Source: Glutinoglossum americanum (lineage: Eukaryota; Ascomycota; Geoglossomycetes; Geoglossales; Geoglossaceae). Taken from it: a stretch of DNA of 64,000 nucleotides. The position numbers and the translations under genes are program-made. Within the stretch, counting starts at the first letter, position 1. Each line of letters opens with the position of its first letter. Below, piece after piece: positions 50,229-62,256 of this stretch. Where the stretch lies: NCBI GenBank assembly GCA_020080175.1, contig JAGHQL010000027.1, forward strand, positions 62,001 through 126,000, written 5' to 3'. The notes under the pieces were generated by a model that was not told the DNA's origin, made no database searches, and was given only the letters and a program-made list of their open reading frames with translations.

Positions 50229-50687
50229 ATCCACAGGGTCCCGCCTCGTAGCGCATGCCAGCTCCGGGATTTGAGTGAAGTTGTCGACAGGCATTTCTTT
50301 CGCTTCTTACTACATCTCCACGGTGGCTACTCAATCTTCATGGCAAGAACGAGGCGTTGATAGATACCCAGGTCTTTCCTACTGGCATTAGAAACGGGAC
50401 TCCGGTGTCCATGATTATCCTACACGATGGGCGAGAATGATTCCTTTTGTTCCAAGAGCTCATCTGCGATGGTTTGTGTTTGTGGTGGGGATTGGTGCAG
50501 GTTTGGTAGTTCAATTGAACGTGGTCTCTTCTAGATATTTGTCTCCACCGCCGTTGCCCGTGAGACATGTCTAGCCCATCGCGTGTTATATTGTGTGATT
50601 CCATCAAATTAGAAATTAGGATTCACTAGTGGAATACCTGAATATTGCATACAAGATTACAGGTGACTATATGCCCTAAGGAAAACG
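50229..50687. other. Convergent 3' intergenic region
   Basis: 460 bases between eIF1 and the next stop on the - strand. No gene supported. Confidence 0.4.
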
Positions 50688-52006
50688 TCAAGAAACCACC
50701 GATGGCCATAGAACGTTTAGTACTACTCGGAAAATTAAATTCCCAATTTTTTGGATCATGACGAATAGTGGTATAAGCGCAGTATCCTCCCTTGTTAGAT
50801 GAAGCTGCAGAAGCAGAGCACACATGCTAGTGAAGCTAGCAATAGAAAATGCGGATATTGATGCAGAGATCTCCTTCCTGATGTTGATCTTGCGCTGGGT
50901 TATACGGTAGCATACCGTCAGGGCCTAGTGAAATTCCAGTCAGTTAGCTCGTTGATCCGCTTCAGTCAGCGCGGCGTGACTTAGGGGTGGGATCTTCCTA
51001 CACTGGCAATAGAAACCCAAGCGGGTAGCAGCAGTCTCGAATCTTCCAATCCGCCGGACAGGTGGAGGACCCAAGACGTGCTGTAGGCGTTGATCGCGGT
51101 AACCGTGAGGAGCCTTACAAGAGTCGCTGCAAGATATTGAGCATAGATTCAGATTGAGGCATCAGACATGGTCTCTACCTTGAGGGGTATAGTTCAAAAG
51201 CCTACGGAACGGATATGTGAGAAATTGGCATCGATACGCCGGGAGCAAGCTGGAGGAGCAACTCACCAACGGGACATAAGGCAGTCAGTAAAGAAAAATG
51301 ACAAATACGCTGACGCGCAGCACTAGACGGCCCATCTCAGAACCAAGCTTCCACCCAACACACACCGGATATCTCTCACCCAAATCACCGCTAAGGAAAC
51401 CTCCGTCACCCTAAACTTGCTCTCTGTTGTCCAGGCGGCCTCAGCTTCAGCCAGAACAACCTCTCCCAGCAGCGCATATGCACACTTCAGACCGCCCCAT
51501 GCGGCCGGCCCCGTAGATAGGGCTCTACATATTAATAGAGGCGCATACCAGCGTTTCTCGACACCAAGAATGATGGCGACTCGCGGATGCAGGGCCGATT
51601 TGGCGGAGGGTGGAGGAGAGTCCGACGTTTTTGCTGTTGGTGCGGCCACATAGGCGATTGAGGGAGCCAGGGGAGGAGAGGTTGCGGCACATGCAGCCGA
51701 GGTAGACGGGTTGTGTGAGTAGATATCTGTGCCTGAATGTAGATTTTTGTACTTGATATGGAGAGCTAGGGGTAGGAAGATGCAGAGCAAAAGCAAGGAA
51801 GAAGTACTGAAGATCTGGTGATGATGGGGAGGAGGAGGAGGAGGAGGGGGAGGATGAGGGAAGCGATGAGGGAGAGGAATGTAGGTGAGGTAGAGTGAGG
51901 GAGGTACGAAGTAAGAGATATAGAGCAACGGGGAGCAGGACAATAGCGCAGCGGGGTCAAGGCCGGTCACCCCAAGTTTCATCCCACGCACGTGATCCCA
52001 TCTCAT
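50688..52006 (-). CDS. Multi-pass fungal membrane protein, N19m-like, function unknown
   Basis: Reads as several exons from the ATG of MRWDHVRG (52006). After a variable head with nine prolines and histidines comes a membrane segment and ALHIKYKNLHSG, then ALHPRVAIILGVEKRWYAPL, CRALSTGPAAWGGLKCAY, KFRVTEVSLAVIW joined to CCASAYLSFFFTDCLMSRW, LLNYTPQATLVRLLTV, WVLHLSGGLEDSRLLLPAWV, and finally KINIRKEISASISAFSIAS and SMCALLLQLHLTRED. The alternation of hydrophobic helices and short loops suggests at least six spans. I recall this order from an uncharacterised fungal protein often labelled N19m. Its start codon is only 57 bases from that of the divergent mitochondrial gene. Confidence 0.8.
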
Positions 52007-52063
52007 TTCCAAGCGGCTTAAAATATTCCCGTTCGCTCACTCCAAAAAAAATCGATCACCAAA

Positions 52064-53185
52064 ATGACCTCCTTCCTCCCCCGACGGCCCCTCATACCAG
52101 CCCTCCCACGGCTCCACTCATGTGTTCACCCAGTGCGCTCCGCGGCAGGGAGCAGCAAATCACTGCCCCGCCAACGACCTGCGCAGAGTCTCCGCGCTCG
52201 GCCCGACAACTCGCAGGGTAACCAGGTCCCGTCTGATTTGGGGATTCTTACCGGTACGTTCGTTGGCCTCATTCCTATTCGATCCCCCTCGGTGGGGACG
52301 CTGCGTGGTGTTGGGGTTGTAATTGATTGGAGGAATAGGAACCTTTATAATGCCCACTGGCGCAAAACTTCCATCCTTCTTCGTGTCTCCGAGACAGAGA
52401 TTGCGGTTGGGGTTTAGGCGGATAAAGCAGCATACTCAGGACTTCTTTAGGTAGTTTTTTCCTTCGTTGCTCTAGCAGATATATATATGTTAAGGAATTG
52501 GATATGTGTGATCTTATACTTTGAGTTGGAGCAGCGTACTTCTCTATAAATTCCTAGCAAAGAAGCCTCGACCGATCCTCCGCCTACGGCAGACGGTTCC
52601 TACAGCGTTGGCACTACATCGGCGGATGTATACTGCTACAGCAGAGTAAGTTTCTCATGCTCTCACCACGAATTGCTAGACCTTTTCTCCTTTATCCCCC
52701 AAGACCCTCGCTATATACTCCTTCAATCCTCACACAAATTAACCTTAACCTTCCAGAGGCGACCTCGATACCCTTCGCAAAATCACCGCCTCCGGCCTCC
52801 AAGAAACCCTCAAGTCTCGCATTCTCACTCGCCCCCCTGGCGAACGCCTTGTCTGGTCCCTCCACAAATACACTAAATCTCCACGCGTAGTCTCTAACCG
52901 CGCCGGAACTCTACCCATCGACGGCTCCGGGATCCGTCAAGCGGTCGTTAGGATCCAGTCTACGCAGAGTTTGACCAGGTATGCGGCCGATGGGAAGATG
53001 GTGCCTGGCACGGGGAATGAGAGGGAGGTGAAAGAGTATGTTGTAATACAGAAACTATTGTGGGAGGGGAAGGAGGGGCCGTGGATTTTGTGGGGAACTA
53101 CGGAGGAGACTACACGTGCGTCCTCATCCACTTTACCCTAGCTAAATTGTTTGCGTGGGCTAATTGATCTGTAGTAGACCGATGA
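52064..53185 (+). CDS. Mitochondrial Tim44-like/mL45 (MBA1-like) protein
   Basis: Probable mitoribosome-associated inner-membrane protein. It opens with an Arg/Ser/Pro-rich leader MTSFLPRRPLIPALPRLHS. Splicing gives GTFIMPTGAKLPSFFVSPRQ, QRLRLGFRRIKQHTQDFFR, FLAKKPRPILRLRQTVPTAL, ALHRRMYTATAEGDLDTLRK, and then a Tim44-like fold with GLQETLKSRILTRPPGERL, VVRIQSTQSLTRYA and EYVVIQKLLWEGKEGPWILW. Five or six exons; the last adds LDR before TGA at 53183-53185. The Tim44-like fold is shared by yeast Mba1 and metazoan mL45, so either name may be used. Its start is 57 bases from the divergent N19m-like gene. Confidence 0.82.
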
Positions 53186-53492
53186 CCAAAAAATAGCTGA
53201 ATCTAATGTCCCCTTATTTATATTGTATGAGTATAGCATAATGTATGTGGAGTCAGTCTCTCAGCATTGTATATTAACTGTAAAAACATTAGAAATAGGA
53301 CACATTGTCACCTCATCATGGTCCGAGAAACTAAATGGGCGTCGTCATCACATTCTTGCACTCGAAAGCAAAGCCACCCTCATAGTCTGAACGCATATCT
53401 TTGCACATGCTCTCGCACCCCCCCACTCTCTAGGAAAATCCTTCATCCTCCCTCTTACCCTGGCCCCCTGAAATTTCAACCCCATCACGCTC
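53186..53492. other. Convergent 3' intergenic region
   Basis: Just over 300 bases between convergent stops. No gene supported. Confidence 0.4.
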
Positions 53493-55985
53493 CTAGAAAA
53501 ATTTTCCGCCGCCAGAAGACTCGACATACATGGGATCGCCTTCGTGTATATCTGGGTCCAACGGCGCAGGACGATCTAAAGCATCAAACCTTTCATGTTT
53601 GAATTTGGCATGGGTATACTGGAAAGATAGTCTCGCGAGTAGAGCACCAAATCCCCAGAGGAGGCCGCCAATTGGAGCTGCGACAAAGGCGCCTAACATA
53701 GAATTGGTATTGGCAGGCCTTGTATAGGAGAGTAGGAGGGCACCTACCGAAGGCACTCCAGTCTTCGGCGTAAAGCCCACGCTCTAGGAGGATTAACTTT
53801 GCTCCCTCGAGAGCGCTGCCGAAGTAAATCGTTCCGAAAATGAAAATGGTCAAGATTCCCCCCAAACCGCCAACGACCACCTCGAACCCTCGCCACCAAT
53901 AGAATTTATCGGACAAGCCTATGCACAGTACAGGTATCACTGAAGCCGACACCAGATCCGAGATCAGGAATATCTGCAGAACAGATGGCGACTTGAGAGC
54001 AACCACCACGACAGGAAAAATGACGAGAACTACCCCGGCACGGACCCACCAGATCCCCAGTCTGTTGCGGAATAAGTCATTAGATGCTGTAGAAACCATG
54101 GCGGACTGAAGACTGTCGAATGCGGCAGTGCTGAGCGACACTACCATAATCAACACAATTCCAACTACCCAGGCGGGTAGTTGTCCCAGGAGGAGAAAAA
54201 AAGCAATGGATCCTGATTGTGGCGGAGTACCAGGCCAAACCCCAGCCCAGGCCGCCAAAAGGCCTGTGGAGCCAACCAGGACTAGTATAATTAGCACGGC
54301 AACAGTGGCGATTGAGACTCCAATCATCAAGTCCCGGTCCGTTTTCGAGGCAAAAGTTCGCATCCAAAGACCCTGAGCCGAAAAAGTTAGCATAGGCCGC
54401 ATTTCCCGAAGCAGATCACAGCGACCCACCGAGAGGAAAAAATCATTGGTCAGGATCGCCACGGGCAATATATATATCAGCTGCCAACCAAGAAGGCTCG
54501 GTTTTAGCAGATGGGAAGAATCTATGAGACTACGATCGATATGAGTCTTCGCGCCAACAGTAATAACACCAAGTATCACGAGTCCCACGACCATCGCACC
54601 CTGAATATTGTCTGTAGCGAAAGAGACCCGGAAGCCGCCAAGAGCTAAAATGGTCAGCGTAGTTCAGAAACAGTAGAGGCGGAAGCAATACACGTATAGA
54701 TGGTTGTAATGGCACACTCGACAATGACGGCCGGCAACCCGTTCAAACCAGTCAAAGAGTTAATGATTTGCTGCAAAGCAGAGAGCTCCGCGACCATGTA
54801 CAAGAACATCGTAACAATGCTTCCCAAATTAGCTAGCCGTTTAGGTCCTATTAGGCTATATGTAGGGACTTACGTGAAGAAGCTGAGATACAATGCTGTA
54901 ATTGCCCCATATCTCTGCCTAGTCCATTCAGTGAGGACAAACCCATCGGGTGCCTTTTTCCTGATGATAGGTCCGAGATATCCAAAAATTAACAATGGCA
55001 AAGCGGATGCAAGGGCGTAGACAACTAAGCCCTGAACACCAGCAATGGTCGAGATTTCCGGGTAGATAAAAAGAATGCTAGAGCCAAGGACTGCCGAAAG
55101 AAGTGCAAGCACTGCCGTCAGTTCACCAATCTAAGGTAGGGGGTTATTCTCTTTCGAAAAGCGGCAGCACATTCCCCACGCAAGCATTAACTTGATCGAG
55201 TAATTACGGTGCAATCTCAGCTTCGTTTAGCGGGAGGTCTCGAGGATCTCTTCCACAGCCACAGGGAAGTTAGATCCCCAAGGCCCGCTCAAACTCGGCG
55301 CCCGTAGTGAAGCCGCGCAAAAGCAAATCATTGGACCCCTCCTCGCCTGCCTTCTACCGGAAGACTTCCAGCGAGACTTAGAGGGGTTCCAAGGAGAAGA
55401 CTTTGCGTTAAACCTTACAAGTACGAACCTGATCATGGCATCCGTTTCATGCTTTACCCTTTGCTTCCGCTGCATCTAATGTCCGTATTCTCTATTGACA
55501 TTGCTGCCGCTTCTCGACACTCAAGCTGACTTGGATGCCCGTATAACAACTCACCAGAAGCTATGAAATTCAAGGCGAGGGGGATAGCTAGTGACGAGTT
55601 AGCTCATCATATAGAACTGGTAGTCTTGCTAAGAAGTAGGATGCGGGGCCGCGAGATAACAGCAACGCGCATTGATGTCTGACCCTTCTGCGTCCGGTTG
55701 CTCGAAAGGAACTCGGACTTTGTCTGACGACGGAGTGTCCACGCAATGTAGAGACCGATCGCACTGGACGGACACAGGGTTAGCAATTGCAATCGTGCAA
55801 CGAGACCAATTAGGAAAATTACAGAAACAGGCCGTAGGTGAGATAGATCAAGGCATTGGAAGCCTGAAACGAAGGTTGACCCATTGCGGCTCGGGGATTA
55901 ACGATTCTTTGATCAATGCTAGTTAACAGGTGATAAACGGAGAGGTCTGAAGGGTACCAGCTAAAGGTGGCGGCGGTGATGCCAT
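53493..55985 (-). CDS. Solute:sodium symporter family transporter, urea-transporter type
   Basis: Plasma-membrane transporter of the SSS family that includes fungal Dur3. Start MASPPPPLA; small exons then give ASNALIYLTYG, AIGLYIAWTLRRQTKSEFL, SSNRTQKG, LAIPLALNFIAS and, over a 463-base intron (55092-55554), VLGSSILFIYPEISTIAGV. Later: LGPIIRKKAPDGFVLTEWT, RQRYGAITALYLSFFT, ELSALQQIINSLTGLNGLP, DNIQGAMVVGLVILGVIT, GWQLIYILPVAILTNDFFLS, WMRTFASKTDRDLMIGVS and SLSTAAFDSLQSAMVST. About 13 hydrophobic spans; the tail DIHEGDPMYVESSGGGKFF is cytosolic. The substrate may be urea or another small solute; I cannot tell from the sequence. Two AGATAA sites upstream would suit nitrogen control. Confidence 0.85.
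55092..55554 (-). other. 463-base intron of the symporter with open frames on both strands
   Basis: Donor GTGAGT after ATAGCTTCTG and acceptor CGGCAG restore IASVLGSSILF. Inside, 55231-55478 is open for about 82 codons on the + strand (LGARSEAAQKQIIGPLLACL, LPEDFQRDLEGFQGED) and also open on the - strand. The + reading has protein-like character but no ATG near its start. Confidence 0.5.
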
Positions 55986-57115
55986 GTTCTTAAGGAAACT
56001 TGCGAGTGGTGCCCCACCAAAAATTGTTAGGTTATCTAATCCCGCTAACTCCAGGTTGCCGCCGCTAACCGCAGTCTAACCTACTCTGTACAAGCACTCC
56101 GTGCTACGCAGGGTATACTATGCGCGAGATAATCATAACTACTTGTTAAGCTGAACTCGAAATTAGTGCAAACTCTCCTTATGGTAGGGTGAGAACATAC
56201 GAGTCCCACCATCTCCGGAAGTCCTTCCTTTTCCGCGTCAAAGCAAATACTACACGTGGAACTCGTATCTTGGCTTTACTCCTCGGCAGTAACATAGCAC
56301 TCATCTCGGATTGCAGAGAATAAGAAATCAAGATCATAGACATTGCCATTGATCGCTCAAGTGAACGAAGACTTGAGCTACGGGAGCTAATCTAGACCGC
56401 ATAGATCTCTTCGCCGCCTGCTTCCTGCATCCATCGCAAGGACTCTCGCTGGTCGGCCTACCTGTGAAATACAGCAGAGCAACTCTTTCACAGGGAACTA
56501 CATGCGAAATATGTTCACCCACTCACGTCCCCGTAAACCGCATCTCGCGAGTCGATACTGTTGGCCAGACATATCGATCGACTTCCAGCCCGAAGAAGAG
56601 TGAAATGAAAACAGGAGCCATCGTATCGAATAGAACAGACTTTTTTGCGGCTGCAGAGAGTTCAACGCTCTTGCCGCCTCAATCTCCGCACCCCTCGGGA
56701 TGAACAGCAATGTCAACCCAGCACAAATAGCTGATACTCAAAGAACAACTTGTCCCCGACATAGCGAAATAGCAAATCGCGCACTCTAGAACACGGACGC
56801 CCGCCTTCCCGGAAGGTAGCGGTAATTGTCAAACCGTCAACTCCTACAATTAGAAAACCCATCATTATCTCTCAGCCGCAAGCGGCTTTAGGATATTTGA
56901 TGTCTGACAGGAAATAATGAACACATTCCCCACGAAGAGACCGAAAAGGATAGAACCTTAACAGAACGAAAATAAAAACACGAGATTAGATACTAAAGCA
57001 ACGGCCACCCCTGGCATGTAATAGGAAACGCCACCTATGGAAGCCATCAATAGCTTTCACGAACTTTAGAACGAACACGAGCTAATGTGGCTTCAAAGCA
57101 CACTCGAAGAAAACA
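55986..57115. promoter_or_regulatory. Symporter promoter and intergenic region with GATA motifs
   Basis: 1.1 kb. AGATAA occurs at 56127-56132 (+) and on the - strand at 56032-56037. Paired HGATAR sites are the known binding pattern of AreA/NIT2 nitrogen regulators in front of permease genes. Two sites in this length could also arise by chance. No gene is supported in the rest. Confidence 0.35.
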
Positions 57116-60100
57116 CTAGGAAGCAGGAGCCTGCTCCTCGAATCGGCCAGTAGGCATGGATGGGCTATTTCCGGATCTACGCTCCTCACAACCTTGAGGA
57201 TATCCAGTAGCCGGCTGCTGGACTCCGTGAGCAACCTGTCCGGCCTCTGGGGTCTGGTATGGGTATGCTCCCATGTGGTACTGGCCATATGGAATCCCCG
57301 CAGTCGGGTATGCAAAATGTCCCATCGTCTGAGGGAATATTTGGTACGGAACACTATGTGGGTGTTGACCAGTAGAGCTGCTCGGCGCTGAAGCAGGTGA
57401 TTGCGCCTGCTCATGATTGTAATGGGGATACCAGCCCGGGTGAGGATAACTGCCCTGGGCAATCATGCTAGGAGCTAGACCAGGGACGGAATCATCTTCT
57501 GGAGCGTGGCTGCCAGAATATTTTTGAGACGGCCCATGTAAGCCCATTGGATATTGGGTACCGAAATTCCAGTAATGATGGGGCTCGACCATTGCCCCAA
57601 ACGGCACCATATATTGCTGAGGAAACATTGCGCGGACCCCATCGGAAGCCATTGAAATTGCAGTCATCCCTCCATTAAGACTGGCCGCGATATTGGGAGT
57701 CTGAAGGCGGATAAGGTCATCCGATTGCTCGTGAACCATACGCCGAAAGTGGCTTGGGATTGTGCTGGATTCTCCAGAGCTTTGTACACCACGCAAATGC
57801 ATGAGCCTGAGAGCGGCACGAGCAACTGGGTCAACCAATTCGCGAACGCGAACCTGTATCTTACGGCCATGCCAGAAATTGTTATGCTAGTCCTAAATTC
57901 AGTAGACGCCTACCAAATGCAACGTAACATTACAACACTTACTTCAGTGTCGATCGCTCTTGCAGCTTCTTCTTGCCTAGAAAATCGGACAAAAGCATAG
58001 CATACCCAACCAGGCCCTTCATGTGAGAGTTTAGCAAGCCTGTTGTTAATTACTTTTGCCGCACGCATTGGCAGATACTCACCACCCCTTGACGCTTTCA
58101 CATGTACGCTGGCACTTACAACTCTACCATGCTTTCCGAAGTAACGAATAAGTTCGTCTTCTGTGGTCGTCTCTGGATCGAGTCCTGAGATATGAATGGC
58201 GAACGGGTCTGTCTCCATCCGTGGCATTGACCCCGCCGCCGTCTGCGGGATAGGCGGAACTTCGACTTGAAAGTTGGGGTCATTCCGAAGAAACTTCGCC
58301 GGCCATTGGTCAGTTTATACGGGGTAGCTTAATGGAATAGTGGACTTAGATGCGAGTGGAACTTACCAACTGAGCATCTTTGGCATCTTGGAAGTAGACG
58401 TATTTCACGAAACACCCTCTAGGCAGACGGTACAATGCCATTTCTGTTTCAGTCGGGTACGTGATTGATTCAAGTTCTCCAAAAGGCTCCATAATCTCGC
58501 GAGCTTGCATAGTGCTAACAGGGCGTCCATTCAAATTGCTTATATAGAGCACGCCTGCGAATAACTCCTAAGTTAGGTGCTTATCTAGGGTGGGGCGCAA
58601 ACAGCGGCCAGAGAATCACACTTGCACATACGGTTAACCCGAGCCCGCTCCGTGCGGACTCTGCGACCATCGATGACTCTCCCACGTCCTTCCGTAATCG
58701 CGCGGCGGGCGTTGTCATCCTTCTTTTTATTCGGCCCTGTCAGTGACGACTCTGCTAAAGCGAAATCAGAGTAAAGGTAAAGTAGCTCACCTCATACTGG
58801 ACAAACGCGAAGGGCATCTGCCTATTATCGCGTCGTATTTTTACCCAGCACTTCCCAAATTCGGTAAAGACAGTTGAAACAGAATGTTCGAGCTCCTCAT
58901 CTGTGCTCGTTTGCAATAAGCTGAAAAATAATGTTAGTAATAGTAGCTGAGGAGGTAAAGGAAATCACAAACTTTGCCACGAATACGCAAGCACTAGGTA
59001 GAAACTTAGCTTGAGCATTTTCAGCGGAAATTGGCTCTTCAGCGTCTCCAACACGGCCTCCCTGTGGAGAAGCATTGCGATGCGAAGCAAGGTCTGAAGC
59101 AGGTGCTACCGAGGAGTTCCGATGCTCGGCACTTGGAGTGCCCTGAGATTGGCGCCAGTTTGGAGATTTTCCACTTCGACGTGGAGTGCCCTTCTTCGGA
59201 GACATGAATGGATCATCCGTACCACTCACTCTACCATGGACAACAAACTTTGAGGGAGTGGCTGGCGTATTGCCACTAGGGCTATTGAACGTCTGTCGAC
59301 GTCCTCCAGGAGAAGAGCTTGACGTGTTGTTGGTGCTGCGCCGAGCGCGGTAATATCGCTGCCCTTTAGGGATTCTGGGAGGGCTGGTTCCAGTACCTGT
59401 GCTCTGAGCAACGGACCCAACAGTGGGGTCATTGCGGATATCAGACAATGTTCGCGGACGCCCAGTTTGCCCTTTGGATGCTGTAGGACGACGCAAGTCG
59501 TGAATTGGATGGGGGCTCGAGAGAAGCCCTGTAGCTGGAGAACTATGTCCTGTTTTACCAGAGTTGACAAACGGTTTAAGACCTAAAGGTTTGCTAGAAC
59601 GGCGGACTATAAAAAGGGTGGCGTGTAAGTAAGAGCTTGGATTGACTCGAAATCATACCCTGCAGGAAAGAGCGACGGCAAGAAAATAGGCAACCGCCCA
59701 CGAAAATGAACTATCAGAAAGGAAACAATTGGAAATGGAGCGAGTTATTCTGAGCTGCGAAAGGCTTGGAATAGGCACTAACAGTTGCTAAGCCAAGGAA
59801 AACATCGGCATTGACTCATTCATGAAATTCTTCAACGCAAACAGAGATGGCTATGGCGCCATGCGATATGGCAGCAAACGCAATCCGCTGTCAGGCTTGC
59901 TATTTGGGCAGCTATAAAGCATAGGTATGCCTACTTAGAAAACTGATAGGCAACACACTCAATTGACCATCGCCAGAAGTCCTTTAAAGCAGAAAATAGG
60001 ATATATCTGGCAAGGGAGAAACGCCGAGACTCGTGAGGAAGCGTACAGATAACATGCTAACAACGGCAGAAGAGCTAGAGTACATGGCAATGGAGCCTTA

Positions 60101-60368
60101 TATGCAATCGCGATATGAACGGAAAAGGGGAAATGGAACAAGAGCACGTACCTAGCAGCCCGTCTTCTTGGGGGGTGGCCGGATCGCTGCCATCTATTTC
60201 GGTATCCCCATAAGTGCTAGCAGGAGACGGCCCGTGAAGAGAAACTTGATGGTTTCCTTTGATGACAGAATCCCCATTCTCTACAGATGACGCGTCGTCA
60301 TAGTCATTCGTAGACCTACTTGGCGACTTATGAGGAGTTGCCGGTGAGAACATCTTCATGTTTGACAT
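57116..60368 (-). CDS. Multi-RRM RNA-binding protein, RIE1-like
   Basis: Start MSNMKMFSPATPHKSPS (60368), with a large ~540-base intron after DPATPQEDGLLG. A Ser/Arg/Pro-rich head (RYYRARRSTNNTSSSSPGG) is followed by RRMs: LLQTSTDEELEHSVSTVF, then FGKCWVKIRRDNRQMPFAF; a second with LYISNLNGRPVSTMQ, GELESITYPTETEMALYRLP and GCFVKYVYFQ; a third with DPFAIHISGLDPETTTEDE, YFGKHGRVVSAS and GWVCYAFVRFSRQEEA. The tail is Pro/Gln/Tyr/His-rich (GHFAYPTAGIPYGQYHMG), typical of stress-granule-prone proteins. Order and wording recall yeast Rie1 (YGR250C) relatives; that name is tentative, the RNA-binding call is firm. Confidence 0.8.
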
Positions 60369-62256
60369 TTGGGAGAGTGACTTTTATAAGAGATACAGGA
60401 TATGTATCGTGAATTAAGGGTGAAACGAGCGTACAGTATATGAAGAAGGATGAAGCCTGTACTGCCAAACAATGTTGGATTGCGCAAGGGCTTCAAGCGG
60501 GAATGACAGTGCTGGGTGCAGGCTTCTCTGATAGCGGCAACGAAGCGACTGAAGTGAAGTGGGAACACAGAGGAAGTAGAGACAGACAATTAGATCTTCC
60601 TGCTTCAGTAGGTGGGAGAGTTGCTGTAAAAGATCGGCCCTTGAAATAGCGAGAGCGAGACTTGAAAGTGAGGAGAAGAGTGTGCGAAAGTGCGAGTAGT
60701 GTGGGGTGTTTTATAGGCGAAGGCGTAGCGAGACAGGACATGTTTACGGAATGGAGATAGGGCTTAGGTCAATTTCCCAAAGAAGAATAAAGGCATCTTA
60801 AGCCATCAGGCCTGTTCAAGCCAGGCTGTGCTATACGTACAAAACGTGGCCAAACATTGTGCTCCGAGGCATCTACATCGGCATCTGCCTCTGTATCTGC
60901 CTCTGTATCTCTCCATGACCTCCTACCGCAGAGCAAGAGAAGGATATGTCTCGAGGCCATCATTGCCCGCTAGCCAAGATGCCTTTTGTCTTCTCTCCAC
61001 GCGAAGTAGTGTGATTGCCGCCACGGGCAATGATGGACCGATCGCACTTTCTCAGCTTGGGCTTTTGGGTTTTGATGTTGAAGCAGCTCAACCACTGCGA
61101 ACTTGGGGACATAATTTTCGCTTATTGCTCCTGTTAAGAACTAGTGCATAACCTTATTCCAATGATGTCGGACTGAGCCGCACGAACTTTCCTATTGTTC
61201 CGCCCGGATAAGACACAGGCGCCCTACGAATGTGTGAGTATGCATAAGTCGCCTAGCTTACACATAAGGTGGTACATGTAATCAACCTTTAGAGAAATCT
61301 CACCCTACCATCGGCTCATAGATCTTGCCACACCCTCCCTAGATTTATTATTTCCCACTTCTTTCAGGGTTAATCACCTGAATACCACAATTTTCCTGTT
61401 TTACTCGCTCGGACGCCACAAGAAGTTTACTGGAATATCACGATTTTGGGTGTGGCCTACTTACCAATTATATTTCATCTATCCTCTTTTCATTCTCTAG
61501 GGGCCACGTGCTAACATAATACTTAGAAGTCTATCCCAAGGTTATAGTTGAAAGTATGCACTTTAATGCGACGGTGGTACTTAGGAGGACTGTGTATAGG
61601 GATTTCCTCAATATTTGCAACCCACAACGTTTTGCATGTTGACCCGTGTGGTATTTTGGCCAACCTTTTACGGCAGAGTGTATTATAAAATCTTTTTTTC
61701 CAGCAGCACGGTCACGAGAGTCCTTCCCGAATGCATATATTGGGATTCAACAGCGGCTCATGAGAGTCTCTCCTGAACAAAAACTCCATGCACATTGGCA
61801 GTCTTCAGAGGGATGTTTGCAGCTTAGAGGGAGGCTATTTATCAGCATGTGCAGCTGACTATTGATAATATTTTCTGCATTGACTTCTATTTTTTCCTAG
61901 CAGGCTTTGTGTTGTTATCCGAGCGGGGGATGAGACGAAAAGTTAAAGGATTGACAATGCAAGATGCCGCCATATTAAATTAGAATTATTCTGGCTATAG
62001 GTACTCCTCTCATGGGACGTGGCCGTCGTGGTTAGAATATTTAGGCTGCAGCACTTTTGGTCAGTGGGGGGCGGTGGCGTTGCGGGGATAAATAATTATT
62101 GCTTTCAGTTTTCTATTTTCGCGGTACTGGAGGTTTAGCGGCCCAAAAAAAAAGTACAACCTCACATGGACCATTTACCCGGTTGCATGTCATAGCCACC
62201 TCTTTCCGACGTATCTTCCGATGATAATCAGTTCTACAGTGTAACCTCCGCTCAGG
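60369..62256. other. Long intergenic region
   Basis: 1.9 kb. A small 12-base tandem repeat (ctgcctctgtat) lies near 60882-60910. Frames at 60828-61151 and 61646-61858 show no family character. From 61300 on it becomes A/T-rich. No gene supported. Confidence 0.45.

Noticed and set aside
51417-51653. 78-codon + strand frame
   Set aside because: Antisense to the N19m-like first exon.
60828-61151. 107-codon + strand frame with a small Tyr/Leu repeat
   Set aside because: The repeat arises from a 12-base tandem sequence; no start context or family match.
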